From Anastatus disparis (lineage: Eukaryota; Arthropoda; Insecta; Hymenoptera; Eupelmidae): a stretch of 64,000 bases of DNA. Below are positions 49,177-62,574 of this stretch, piece by piece. Every line of letters starts with the position of its first letter. The first letter of the stretch is position 1. The stretch is from NCBI GenBank assembly GCA_017163975.1, contig JAFFSR010000220.1, positions 14,898,001 to 14,962,000 on the forward strand, in the 5' to 3' direction. Under the pieces are notes generated by a model, which saw nothing but the letters and a program-made list of their open reading frames with translations, was not told the origin of the DNA and searched no databases. Both the position numbers and the translations under genes were made by a program.

Positions 49177-49710
49177 TTAAATACTTTATTCAAGATTGAA
49201 AAATAACATTTATTTCATTATACAACTATAAAAATTTATGTAAACATAAAAAATAGTTATTTTGTAAAAGAATTGAAAATACATATTTCATTGAAAAGGT
49301 TTACAAGTTTCCTTTATATTTTCCTGGTACGGAATTACGGAACAGTGAGCTTACACTTGTGCAAATATTGGGATGCCAGATAATGCATTCAATCTAAATT
49401 GAATTATGATTTTAAAATATACTATTCAAATATATTTTCTAATTTTCTTATAATAGATTTTATACGTAACAAAATAAATATGTAATATTTAAGATTATAA
49501 TTTATCTTTTATAAAAATAATTTTTCACATAGATATTTATTAAATAATTGCATTTTTGTGTAAATATTCATGTCAAATAAATTAATTTTTTCTATAACAA
49601 TACCTGGCACTCTCATAATAAAAAGTATTAGTCAAGATAATTTTTATTTTTTCACTCAAGTATTTGACTTCAATTTCTATATTTCGAAAACTGGAATTTT
49701 TTTTCAAATT
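49177..49710. other. AT-rich, no gene seen
   Basis: A short mixed patch lies at 49315-49390; otherwise the sequence is AT-rich with no supported feature. Confidence 0.5.
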
Positions 49711-49945
49711 AATAGTATATTACACAACGAGTGCGATGATCACTTTACGCATTAGTTGCGTATATTATTTTTTCTAACAAGTGCGCAAAATTCTAAAAAT
49801 GACAAACTTGCGTCTGTGATAGCATGTACAATCTTGTTCGAAGGCTATCAAGATTGTAAGAGGTAGCCGAGGTCGGGGCGCAGGACGGGGTCCAGGGGGC
49901 AAAGCCCCTGCCGGGGGGGTTCTGGGGGCAGCGCTCCCCGCCTCC
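49711..49945. mobile_element. Hairpin + GC-rich element, copy 2
   Basis: It begins AATAGTATATTACACAACG and folds back on CGCATTAGTTGCGTATATTA (to 49771). This is followed by CTAACAAGTGCGCAAAA and, after about 100 bases, a G-rich block (49871-49945) reading GGGGCGCAGGACGGGG, GGGGGCAAAGCCCC, GGGGGGGTTCTGGGGG and closing CGCTCCCCGCC. The order and wording parallel the element at 14637-14832. Five G-runs of four or more on the plus strand make quadruplex formation possible. Antisense frames through it are artefacts. Confidence 0.6.
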
Positions 49946-50260
49946 AAAAAAATAAATAATATTTCTAATACAAAAATACAATTAATAAAACAATTGAATT
50001 AAAATTCCATGAAAATATATTATTAAAATAATAAATAAGAATCCCTCCCCCCTCTTTAAAACAATAAATAAGCAATTATTTTAATAATTAATTCTAAGAT
50101 TAATCAACAAGAGAGTTCACGTACCGCAAAAAAAAGTTGTACATAGCACTTTGAAAGAGCACCGCAAGAGCTTTTAAATGAGATGTATAAATGTCTGTTA
50201 TCACGTATGGTTACTGAAATATAACACTTTAAAAATAAAAAAAAAATTTTTTAGATGATA
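49946..50260. other. AT-rich spacer between repeats
   Basis: AT-rich sequence with a short C-rich run (CCCTCCCCCCTC near 50043-50054). No gene. Confidence 0.5.
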
Positions 50261-50380
50261 TCATTTTACGCACGCTCAAATCATTTTACGCACGCTAAAA
50301 TCATTTTACGCACGCTAAAATCATTTTACGCACGCTGAAATCATTTTACGCACGCTCGATTTATTTTACGCACGCTAAAC
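50261..50380. repeat. Six-copy 20-bp tandem repeat
   Basis: Exactly six 20-base units based on TCATTTTACGCACGCTAAAA. The first four differ only at one position near the end (C/A/A/G); units 5 and 6 diverge at the edge. Related words (TTTTGCGCACGCCG at 50436-50449) continue into the adjacent hairpin. The array has an iteron-like look. Confidence 0.95.
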
Positions 50381-50453
50381 ATATGCGTCTCATAATATGA
50401 TATTTTATGTACGCAAATGAGTACATGAAATCGAATTTTGCGCACGCCGTTAG

Positions 50454-50588
50454 AAAATAGTACATTATGCAATGGGTGTGTAAAGGCTTTATTTACGAAA
50501 CGAGAAGTTACAGCCCGAGCCGAAGGCGAGGGTTGTAACGAGTTTCGTAAAAAAGCTTTTATACACCCATTCCATAATATATTTTATA
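50454..50588. mobile_element. Palindromic element with shared terminal motif
   Basis: It starts with AAAATAGTACATTA, identical to the start of the element at 14637. The left arm (ATTATGCAATGGGTGTGTAAA, then TTTACGAAACGAG and TTACAGCCC) is complementary to the right arm with small mismatches, giving arms of about 55-60 bases. The centre reads GAGCCGAAGGCGAG, which resembles the GAGCGTAGCGAG centre at 14.68 kb. There is no ORF. Confidence 0.65.
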
Positions 50589-53500
50589 CCACGATAGCCG
50601 AATAATCATATTAAAGTTATGATTTTGAGGTTAGAGTGGTATAAATAATATTTGAACATTCAATGATAATACCTGAAAATCTATTTTCAAAAATTTATAA
50701 TTCTTAATTGAAATGAATCGTTAAATGATGTGCTAAATCTATTTACACGAAACAATATTATTTTTAACAGTCTTATCGCGTCATTTAATTTTATGAATTC
50801 ACTTGTAGATAATAGATATTTTAGATAATAAATAAACTTTTAAATTTGAATAAAAAAAAGATAATGAGAAGTAATACAACTTTGCTAGTGTAACTAAACA
50901 TGTCAAATATTTTTAGAATAAATTTTTTTAAACAAAGAAAAATTTTATTCACATGTTTTATGAATTGTATACTGTTAAAAAAATGAATAAAATACAAAAA
51001 TACTTGATAATTGTTTGATTGATTCCAGAACTTACGCTAGCTGACATTTAGTATTTCCAAAGCTATAGACTATATTGCGTTTGAATTTTTAGTTCTTTTA
51101 TAGGAAATTAAATTAAATTCATAAAAGTGTACTTTTTTAATAAAATGATTCTAGAAAATTTTTACCAAAACAGTATAAAAATTCTAACCAAAATACGCTG
51201 ATTTAAAAAAAAAATGGTTCAAAGAGATCAATAGGTTCAAGAGTTATGAAAAAATAATAACAGAGAAATAAAGCACAAGATGTGCTTGAATGATTGTTAT
51301 TGTATTAAACGTATATATAGCCAATCAATTGATATTTTAAAACTTTTTTGGTTTTAATCCCAATTTTCATTTCGCTCTAGTAAAAATATAGGACTACTTG
51401 TCAATAAACAGTATGTTTTTTAAACAAGATTAATTTTTTTTGGAAAAAAAGTTCATAACTTAAAATAAATTGAGTGTTAAACTGAATAAACGTAGTTTTG
51501 TATGTAATTATATACTAGAAAAAATATTTCAAAGTTAAAAAATCTAAATTCCTCAAAAAAGAGTATTTACAAAATGTAAATATGTTATTTTTAATGTAAA
51601 TGAAAAATAGTATGTATCTAATGACCTAAATAATATGGATTATTTTTTAAATCTTGATTGTTCTATTTTATTATTTATTAAATTTGAAAAGTGATGTGAT
51701 AAATGATATAAAATTTGAATAAGAAAATATTTAAATTATATTAATTGATCAACAACAAACTATTTTTGTTAAATTTACTCAATTAAAAAGTTACAAGATT
51801 AAAAAAAAGGTATTGTTTAATGCAACCATATTCGAAAATTTCACTAAAAAGTTTATTTTTTCTCTTTTCTTCAAGGACGATTATAGCTAACACAATAATC
51901 GTCCAAACGAAAGAGTAATTCTAAAAAAATGCGCCCATTCCGAATAAGTATAAAATTTGAAAATGAGAGCGTGCTAAAGTGCTTGCCATTCTAGCTTCCT
52001 TTGCTTTGTCGTCCAGTTACTATTCTATATTACATTGCTTTTACATTAACCTACTTTTCAAAAATTCACGGTACACAAAGAGAATATCTTTAACTAAAAA
52101 TAAAAAAAAAATTCAAATTGACCAGAGCCACTATAATAACACGTTCGAAATGAGTGTTTTGTTATTCTCTAAGCTTCAGGTTATCCTTTACCTACCAAAG
52201 CATTAACAAAATTGTCCATTTTTTAATATAATTTTTTCTTATAAATTAAATTTTTATTTTTTCCGTTTAAAATCTTTGTACATATAGTGATGATATATTT
52301 AGAAATTATCTATACGTATAGTTTAAAATTTAAACTTTCATTAATCGATCCAAAATTTACAGTAATGTAAAATTTTAAAAATGTTAAATCAATCTTTTAT
52401 GAGCTTTTATTTTTTCAGATGTTTAAAAACTTAATATCAGTCAAGTATTTACTTTTATTTTACTAAAGTCAGCTTATTTATTTTTTGAATCTATTTAATC
52501 TACTATAAATGATAAAAAAATAATATATTCAATCATACCAAAACTATGAAAATGATAAGTTAAAATAATACTTTAAATCATATCCGTTCTAATTTTGAAA
52601 ATTTTCCATATATCATCCCATATGGTCCATTAAAATTTTATAATTGAAGGATATAATTTTTTGATCACTGATTCATACACGTATATAATAGAACATTCGG
52701 AAAATTTGAACGATCAACAGCAAAGCTTGCTGAATAAATCATATGGCCTAGTTATTATCAGATAATTTAAATTACGCTAATAATAGAGACTCTAAAACAT
52801 GAATACATTATTCATTTCATTTCACCTGCAATATTCGTTCATTAATTTTATTTAAAAAGTTACATGAAATATGTGAAGGAAAGAAGTTAATGCATTGCTG
52901 AAAAATAAAAAAAAATATTAAGATAAAGAGGGTAAACTGCTATATTCTTACACGTTATTTCATTTAATATCGCATAGTGTAGACAGGAAAAATTTTTCCC
53001 CTTGAAACTTTGGTTAATTCGTGCTACGCGAGTTAAGGAGACAACAGATGCCATTAGTGACGTCATCGTCAGCTCGGAATACCGTTGACGAGTTTCAAGC
53101 TGTCGGATAACTCACTGTTGGCTTTTTCCCTAATCGGACTAAAGTTTTCCCAGTGTCCTCGGGTGAAAGTTGTCACTTTTTTTTTATTTGACGAATTTGT
53201 TCTTTTTTTTACTGTGGTATATAGCTCGGACAAAAGTTTTTATTTCGAACCAAATTAAGGTAATTATTTACAATTATTATTTCAAAAAATTAATAAAAAG
53301 TCATGAAAAATATCATGATTAATTTTTTACTATTAATATTTAATAATCATTCAAACAGTTTATAGAATCAATGGAATGAATTTGAAAAAAAATTATTAAA
53401 TGAAAATTAATAATTATTTTTAAATTATTATTCAAAAAGTTTAATTATGAAATTTCGTTACTAGGTAAATGTTCCGGTCTATGACCACATTAAGAAATTG

Positions 53501-56500
53501 AACCATCCAATAGATAGCCCATGTTGATTGTCGATTATACCCGTGCCTATCTTTAGGGCGGTACTATTCTTAAGGTGGTTATGAATTAGGTAATTTACCT
53601 TAGATCATCGTAATTAATTTTGAATCATCTGATTTTATTTTTATCATTAATCTCAGAATCGACAATCATATGACTATATTATTATAGAGAAAAAATGCCT
53701 TTTGTTATGTTGTAATTTTTCAAAATATTAAAGGAAAATCAGTTTTTTCTTCTTCTGTTTTTCAATGAGATAATCTTCAAAATAAATTGTTCTCGTACTT
53801 ACAATAATTAATTATTTGGATACGTTTCCTTTTCACAATACAAAATAATAAATTATTGAAAATTTAATAAGCTCAATTACCGTCAGGAATAATTAAATAT
53901 TATATCAAACCATCAAAATCGACAGATTTATTAAAATAAAAAAAATTAATATATTAAATTCAAAATATAATGTAATTTATTTACGTTAAAGGATTTATTC
54001 AAATATATGAAATTACACAAAGTGTATTAACATAATACGTTAAGTACAGGTATATTGCAGATAACTAATTAATTATACAGATCAATTTATCAGACTTGAA
54101 AGGCAAGATTAATGATTTTAAAACGTTGCAGATTTTATTTAATACTCGCATGATTAAAAAAAAAAAATACAAAATACACATTAATTATTTTTAAATTTTA
54201 TACCGCATATTCAATTTATTATTCAATGGTTATTTTTTACTATTTTTTATACACGAAATTTTTAACTAATTTTATAAAATATCTAATCAATTAGTCATGT
54301 TGGACTCTTTAAATAAATCATTAAGATTAATTTGTCTGATAAATCTAATGCCTTTATTCAATTATTCTACTTAAACTAGAATTCTGTAATTTTTAATTAT
54401 AAATAAATGTATTTAATTTATAAGACGTAGGAAACATTAAAGTTAGACGAATAGATCAACGCACACGATCATACACACAAACACACCGACGCATCTACGT
54501 ATACGTAACGAAGAGAAGGTATATGATTATAGCCCTGAACTCTGTTGTGTCCTCTTAATTGTATGTAACACATGCATAGAATAGAGGGCTGTAATTCAAT
54601 ATGCGAAGGACATAAGCGCCAAGTCCGAGATAGTAATAGTAGGCTAGTAGTGGTAGGGTGGCAGGGTAACATAAATGATTTCCGCGACGCTGACTGTTAT
54701 CCCTACATGTCAATGGCTGACGAGATCGAGCGCGACGTTGCATTTCGCCTGGAGAGTATATGCAAATGTATTTTATGAACGTTACTCCATATAGATATAG
54801 AAGCAACGATGTGTTATGCACGGAAATTTAATTGGGATTCTGTGTTGGTTGAGCTGTTTCAATTGTTAGCTTTCTAGGTATGATATTGGATTTCCAAAGA
54901 TTTTATTGCCTGATGAAGAGTTTTTGCGTTATTTTTTTTTTCTCGCTTTTTTTCATTTTTTTTTTTTGCTTCTTTCAATTTTTCGATTTGCAAAAAAATA
55001 TCGGTTAAATGGTTTATCTTTTTTAATATTTTGCGGTGTAATCGGTTAACGTGGTTACAGATTTAATTAAACTTTGTTTATACTGGGTATTATTTTTTTA
55101 AATAAAAGAAAATTACCACTGACATTATCTGTCGCAGTGCAACATTAAAGAATAGTTTATTCAATGATTAAATAAAATTCTTCAAGTAAAAATTTAAATT
55201 TCAAGTTTTAACATCTCTTTCAAAATTAGCCCAAAATTTTCAAAGTTGTGATTATTATAATTTTAAATGCTGTACCAAATATAACTTTATTGTTAGATAA
55301 CGTCACAAATTATAATAGTTTGAAAATTTGCATAAATGATTTATTCATCGTGTTGGTGTTTATCTCGTCAAAGAAAACTTGCTATTTACAGTGTGCAATC
55401 ATCCGCTGTACAAAACGTATTTTTAAGCTCTCAGTTTTAAAGTAAACAATTTCGAAGTATTCTCTTATTTTAAAGTTGAATTTTGTTTTTCGGAAAAATT
55501 TAATTTTCTTTTTTAAGCAATAACGAATTTCCTTTTTTTTTCATTTAAATCTTAATGCTTTCACTTTTAGAACCTGTAAAAAAGTGTCCATTACTATTTA
55601 AAGAGCATTCGTTAAGAGAATAAGGGAAAACTAGACTTGCGAGGTTCTTTATCGAAGCTATACGCGTATATCTCGACGCACTAAAAAAAAGAGAGAGAGA
55701 AGGAAAAACAAAACTCATGGCGAAACAAAGAAAAACTTTGCTTTTAACGGTTCGCGTTAATTCTGTAAAAAAAAAAGCGCGAGGTCGAATAACCGCTTTC
55801 TCAGGCTAATGCAGTATTAATGCTAAAACGGCATTTCGCAAACCCTACAGAGTCGTTATATGATTCTATCTTTTTTTTTTCTTTCGTAATTTTCTCTCGT
55901 TCCTTTTTTTTCAACCCTCTACTTCTTCTTTTTTTTTTGTTAGAGGCCACTAAGGACGGTTACGTGACGCTTTAGTTATTTCGAACCTTGTGCGTATCCT
56001 GCCTTATTCTTTCCTTCCTTTTTGTTTTCCGTATGTCTTCTAATTAATTAGCTTGGTTTTCCGTTTCACAATTAAGTATCGCCCTATTTTTTTTGTGTAA
56101 CGATATCGCACAAGCCATATACGAATTCATAAAAATAAACGCGTTCCTAAATTTTAACAGCCCGAGCTGATTTAAATGTACAAAAACTTTTTTATAGACC
56201 AAAAAATCATAACATTGGTTATTTAAATGTATTCATGTTAAAATTTTTTAATTAAAAGCGTACTGTTATTAAAAAATATTAAAATAGTTTCTTTAGAAAA
56301 ATATTTGAAATAATATATAGTGTTAAGCATGAATGTGGACTCTGGATCTGAATTGAATGAAAAGACTTTTTATACTTTTGAAAGAAAAAACATTGACGCT
56401 TAGCTTCCTCAAACTTAAATTATAACTTATATAATTAAATTTCAACTGTATAGAACATTTCATATGAATAACATATAACAAATGAATAAATTTGAAAAAT

Positions 56501-59500
56501 TTTTCAGTAATAAATTAAAGAATTTTTGAGAATTTTTCTGCATGTAATAAATAAAATAATTTTTTAATGAAAACGTATATGTGTACGAGTATATATGTGT
56601 ATATGGATTTTTGCATTTCTTGCGTCGCAAATTTTTATATAAATCTTACGAGTTTGTAAGGCTCGTTGTAACGCCACAATTACTCACAACATTACACCGA
56701 AACTTAATCCGATGTAATTATTTTTTAACAAGGTCGATGAAATAAAAGTACACTTTTAATAAAATTATTTAGTAAAATGAATTGGTTAACAGAGTGACAA
56801 AATGTTTAAGTATAAGAATAAATGATATGAATATTTAATATTTGTAAATCTACTTAGAAAGACGTCGCATGGCTGACGCTTTTTTAGCAGAGAAATATTA
56901 TTGAAAAATATGAAAATTTTTTTAACAAATCCCTTTTTTACAGGAATCTAAATTTGTAGGTATCTTTCATCGATTGATAGGATTAGTAAGAAGGTATAAA
57001 AGATTTTGCGTGAGACCGAAACTATAGGGTCTACCCTTTTTTTAGTGTTTAACGTCAAGTTGGCTTTAGTTGAGGTAAAAACATTTGTCTAAGAGATTGG
57101 ATAAATGGTAATTTACATCCTATAACCAGTATGAGTAGTCAATCTTTCTTGTTTGGTTTTTTGAAAAAAATTGTAGGTTGTAAGATAGATATTTTGGGTA
57201 TAAGAAGATTTTAAAGAGGATATACATGTATGATCTGCGGGCTTGAAAAAAATACGACTGTAAAGTCAATGTTAAAATTCTAAAAATAACTTTTATAAAT
57301 GGTTAAAAAGTTATAAATTCTACTATGTTTTCGACAGTAGCAATGCGGAAAATATCATTTACAATATTTTTGAAATCATTTTTCAAACATAATATTTAAG
57401 AATACATGTATAGCTAGTTTTCAACGAAATATTTAGGATACATATCAAAGCTCAATACTTCAAATAAAAGAGAAAATGTTCAAATCTGTTAGTTTATGCT
57501 TACGATCTTTGGTGTGTGTTTGACATTTCGTTAAATAATATTTTAAGCGACTTTAAGTAAATTTTAACAAAGAAAAGCGTCTTTCGCTTATATAAAATAG
57601 CTGCAAACTCACTTATTGTTTTAAAATAAAGATTATAAATATATATTTATGAAAATAGATAGGATTAAAATTCAATTGGTATTAAATTCTTAAAATAAAG
57701 AATGAATAAAAATTTTGTAACATTCTAAATAGAAGATATTGTAATTCTTACAAAATTTGAAATAGAAAAAATTTGTTGTCAAGTTGAAATGAAAATAAAT
57801 GTACGCCTGTCTGGTTCCATTTGTTTTCTGTATATTTATACATTCGTATGTGCACATATATACATGTACATTAAGTTTAAGCTTACATATACGCTTAAAC
57901 TTTATATTGTAGAGACGTACTCATATGAACGTATATTTTGTTGTAAAATAGACTTCTAACCAGATAGAAAAGGCGAAAGATATTAGAAGAAAGACAAGCT
58001 GTACGGATATAAAAAAAGAAAGAAAGGAGTAAAGAATGCTTGCGAATGAGAAAATGAAAATAAAAGGTATGGATAGGCGAGTGTAAGTAAGAAGATATAG
58101 AAGTAAGGAAGTAAAAGAAAAGAAGTTGGTATAAAGAAAGAGACTGAGTATGTGTCTTGAGAAAAATAAAAGCAAAACTCATCGTTGATCTGACAAAATA
58201 AATGGCACTCGGTGGGATACCAACCGAGAAATAGGAAATCCGGGATAGCTTTGTATGCTCTCACCTCTATTTTCTATATACTTCAATGTATAAGGAATGT
58301 TCCATGTTTAATTGAAGTACAATTTTAAAATGTTTATATTTAAACATTTCAAAAGTATTGGTTATACTCATTTTTATACAAATATTATTATTCATTTAAA
58401 TAATAAGAATAAATAATCTCATTTTTTTAATTTTTTAATATGACAACCGATATTTTTATGACTGCACTTTGTAAATTGTGACTTCCTAAATTTATATTAA
58501 AGAAAAGTTTGAAAAGATTTTATTGAATTTAAGTTTAAATTTATGAATCTATATATCAATTCAATTTTTATAGAATGTTCCATATGTATACAAATGTTCT
58601 TAGCCGCAGGCTACAGTCGTTGTAACTTACGAATAGATATTTCTCATGCATTTTCTTCAGCTTCATCCATTATCCTTTGCTATGATCGTAGCTTTTCTGA
58701 CTTTACAATAAAATTTGTCAAGCTTTGATTTTACTTACTTTGCATTTATATAGTTTTTACCTTAGATTAAAATTGTTACAGATGATTGGTGATAAACTAA
58801 TTGAATAATGTAACAATTTGAAAACGTTATTTGAATGATCTAATGACTTTATATCATACCAGAAAAAACAAATAAAATTGGTTATTTATTTAATCTAATA
58901 TTAAATATTAGCGCATTTTTTACCGCATCAAATTAAAAAATCTATATTCTATTAGAATATTAAGTAGAAATTAGCTAGAAAGTAGCTAATTTAGACATTT
59001 TGAACGGGTTTTTAGCTAATTTCTGGTAAATTATCAAATTAGCCATAATAAATTTTAAACTATAGAATCGTAAGTTATAATTTCAATCATTAGTACTGAT
59101 TTCTTGTTAATAATGGATTATTTTATGTTATATCAGTATAAATATGTTCTTTTTGTAAATTTTAAATATTGACTTTCTTACTAGACAGTTAATTCAGTTT
59201 ATGCTAAAGAAATCATAATTTTCAAGGGAGAAAACACTTTCATGAACAATTTTCTTGAAAAGCAGTACAACTGTAAATAAACTATCATACTGCAAATAAT
59301 AAATTTTGAATTTAATTCCACAAAAGCCAAGGCAGCATTTTAGTAAACCTTGTAGTTCATTATTTTGCACTAGAATAAGTCAGATTCAAAGTTATAATTT
59401 TAAGTCTCGTTGATATTATTGTAATGTTATATCGTTAATAATATTAATTAATCTTTATAAATATACCTAGTTATTAGTTAAATTTCGCTTTATATCATAA

Positions 59501-61351
59501 ATGCAATGCGATGATGAATGTAATTAAATCAAAATAAGTATTAAATAGTACGCTGATGAAAGTTAAATATTTAATTTAACAAAATAATATTAGTTTTGTA
59601 AATTGAAATACTTTTATTTAAATTTACTTGTCGATGGTGCATTAATTATTATTTTATAAAAGCCAATAAATTTTAACACTTTTATTTCTTTTTGAACAAA
59701 CTCTGCAAACGGTTCTTTTTTACTACTCGTTTTTCTTTATATTTTAGTTTGTGAAGTTCAAATAAATTTTAAATCAATAAAATAAAAATAAAAAAATTGT
59801 TCGTTGATATCTCGCAATATAAAATGAATTCAACTTTTAAATGCTACCTTCCTTTCAAATTAAGCTTTTAAACATAAAGATTTTGATAATACTACCAAGG
59901 TAAAAAAAAAGAATGAAGTTTTTTGAGTGTGGCAGGTACATCAAAGTATATTTACTTTTTATTGCAATGACAAGTATAAAAAAAAGAGCAACGTTTATCA
60001 AACTAAAAATGTCATTCAATTCCATGTAATTTGTTGAATGGCTTTAAGAAAACTTGTAGCCCATTTCTTTAACACACGTTTTCATAGCAAACTCCTTATT
60101 TCTCTTTCTTTTTATGTATACATATATAGAGCCTTTCTCTTATACCTTTTAATAGTAAGGTATCCCGTGAATCTGGCGGAAACACTTCTTGGCAAGCGAT
60201 AAAACACGCCAAAAGTCAGAAGCGCGTAGAAGTTTCATTGTATACTTACCTTCGCTTTTCTTGCCTTCTTGCGACAGCTAGAAATTCGCCTTTCTTTTCA
60301 AAAGAATGAAGACAGAACAAGAGAGAAGGAGAGAAGATAGTACGATAAAACTTAGACAAACGTATATAAGAAAATAAGAAAAGGATAGAAAAGATAGAAG
60401 GTAAGAATTACACAAACGAACTTTAAAGCTTATGTTGATGCTTGGAGCATGAAACGCTCTCTAAACTGACAGTCGTGTCCGAAGTTTTTACAACTTATGG
60501 ACAAAGAAATTCGTCTTAAAAGGAAAGTGTATTAATTAATTAGTACAAATTCTGGTTTGTCCATCAGGAAATTTTTTAATTTGTTCGATAATGAGTTTTG
60601 TACTTGTTCTTAATAATTTTATTCAAGATGCTATACTGTAGTTTCGCTGTTACTAAAATTCTGAATTAATAACAATATTTAATAAAATTTCAAAAGTTAA
60701 TTTAAACTTTAGACGGAAATTAGTTTGAAACTAAACAAATTTTCTTATAATTTTTTATTTGAAAAAACTATTTATTTAGTATCTTTCATAAATATTTTTT
60801 ATATTCGGAATAAGTTTTTATATTTGAATATGGAGCAATGAATAATATTGAATTCTGATTTATTGAAATGAAATCTTATATATTTTTATTATAAAATATT
60901 CGCAATCTTACTTCTGACACTAGCATTTCAAATTTGCAGTAATAATCGAACTCCATTCTACCAAACATTAATATTCTATCCAGTGAATCTATTCTCTATC
61001 CTATAATTGCATTTATCTCGCCTTTGCAAATATCATACTTAACTTTTTTTATTTCACTTTTTAAACGTCACACATAACACACACGTTTTATACGAAATTT
61101 TTACAATTTTCACCTTTGTTTTTTCAATTAAATGTTGGTTCTTTTTTTTATTTATGCTTTGAAAAGATTACTAATTTTTAGCATATTTTTATGTTTTTTA
61201 ATAAAATTGACTAATTGCTCAGATTCTGCAGACACTGAACGAAAATGTTACTCATCATATTATTCCTAGTCATTCATTTAATTTGGTAACTTTATAAATA
61301 TATGATTTGTATTTGTAATACCAATTCATTATTTCAAAATATTAAGGTATC
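50589..61351. other. Long gene-free AT-rich stretch with islands
   Basis: Islands of balanced composition lie at 52980-53230 (containing a perfect CRE palindrome, TGACGTCA, at 53058), 54440-54830 (containing the POU octamer ATGCAAAT at 54760), 55560-56100 and 60100-60500. The last has a minus-strand donor-like GAAG/GTAAGT near 60247-60256, with no convincing exon. 57960-58175 is a purine tract whose antisense frames are low-complexity. The rest is AT-rich. No gene, tRNA or conserved protein motif was found. Confidence 0.45.
50970..51175. mobile_element. Possible small TA-flanked MITE
   Basis: TA-TACTGTTAAAAA at the left and, read on the opposite strand, TA-TACTGTTTTGG at the right give a short 7-base inverted repeat with flanking TA. 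The ends resemble those of the MITE at 28213. The interior shows no clear homology to it, so support is weak. Confidence 0.3.
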
Positions 61352-61639
61352 TGATCTTCTGTATCACCGCCCACACAGCATGGAAGATTTCACTGGAATA
61401 TTTCGAATTATTCCACTGGAATATTTCAATGGAACCTTCCATGCAGATTATTGGAAGTCTCCACGGAATATTTCAAAATATTCCATTGGAATCTTCCATC
61501 GAAAGCTTCCAGGAATATTTCAGGAATATTTCAAAGATATATTCAAAAACTTTTTTGAAATATTCCATGAAATATTCACGGAAGATTTTTGAAATATTTC
61601 ATGAAATATTCCATGTAATGTTTATGAAATATTCCAGTA

Positions 61640-62560
61640 AAATATTTCATGGAAGATTCTAGGAAGATTCCATAAACATTTCGCTGGAAGATTCCGAAAA
61701 ACTTTTAAATCATACAGCGGAATATTACATAAATCTTCCATAAATATTCCACGTAATATTTCACGCAAAGAATTTAGTAATTTTCCGGTGGAATATTTCA
61801 TAAAAGATTTCAGAAAGATTCCATAAACATTTCACTGGAAGATTCGGATAAACTTTTAAATCGTACAGCGGAATATTACATAAATCTTCCATAAATATTC
61901 CACGAAATATTTCACGCAAAGATTACAGTAATCTTCCGGTGAAATATTTGATGAAAAATTTCGGGAAGATTTCATAAATATAGAGCTGAAAGATTCCGAT
62001 AAACTTTAAAATAGTACAGCGGAATATTACATAAATCTTCCAGAAATATTTCACGAAATATTCCACAAAAGATTTAAGTAATCTTCCAGTGGAATATTTC
62101 ATGAAAAATTTCAGAAAGATTTCATAAACATTTCACTGGAAAATTCCAAAAAACTTTAAAATCGTACAGCGGAATATTACATAAATCTTCCATAAATATT
62201 CCACGAAATATTCTACAGAAAGATTTAAGTAATCTTCCAGTGGAATATTTCATGAAAAATTTCAGAAAGATTTCATAAACATTTCACTGGAAAGTTCCGA
62301 AAAACTTTTAAATCGTACAGCGCAATAATACATAAATCTTCCAGAAATATTCCTCGAAATATTCCACAGAAAGATTTAAGTAATCTCCCAGTGAAATATT
62401 TCATGAAAGATTTCAGAAAGATTCCATAAACATTTGATTAGAAGATTTCGAAAAACTTTTAAATCGTACAGCGGAATATTACATAAATCTTCCAGAAATA
62501 TTCCACGAAATATTCCACAGAAAGATTTAAGTAATCTTCCAGTGGAATATTTTATGAAAG
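61640..62560. repeat. Six tandem copies of a ~151-bp unit
   Basis: The marker CGTACAGCGGAATATTACAT (or a close variant) occurs at 61711, 61862, 62013, 62163, 62314 and 62465, a spacing of 150-151 bp. Each unit also contains an AAATCTTCCATAAATATTCC-like and a TTCCAGTGGAATATTTCATG-like segment. Divergence between units is low and the lengths are nearly constant. Confidence 0.9.
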
Positions 62561-62574
62561 ATTCTAGAATGATT

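Noticed and set aside
49793..49981. Frame containing a GRGFAPWTP-like word
   Set aside because: It is the antisense reading of the G-rich block of a repeat family and has no independent support as a gene.
54469..54821. Frames on both strands in the 54.5-54.8 kb island
   Set aside because: Both strands are open at once, with no splice sites, no domain and poor start context. More likely a GC effect or a conserved non-coding element.
57895..58264. Three overlapping minus-strand frames rich in F, L, S and Y
   Set aside because: They are antisense readings of a long purine tract, which lacks stops on that strand for compositional reasons.
60190..60330. Minus-strand micro-exon ending GAAG/GTAAGT
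   Set aside because: The acceptor is ambiguous, the exon is very short and no partner exon was seen.
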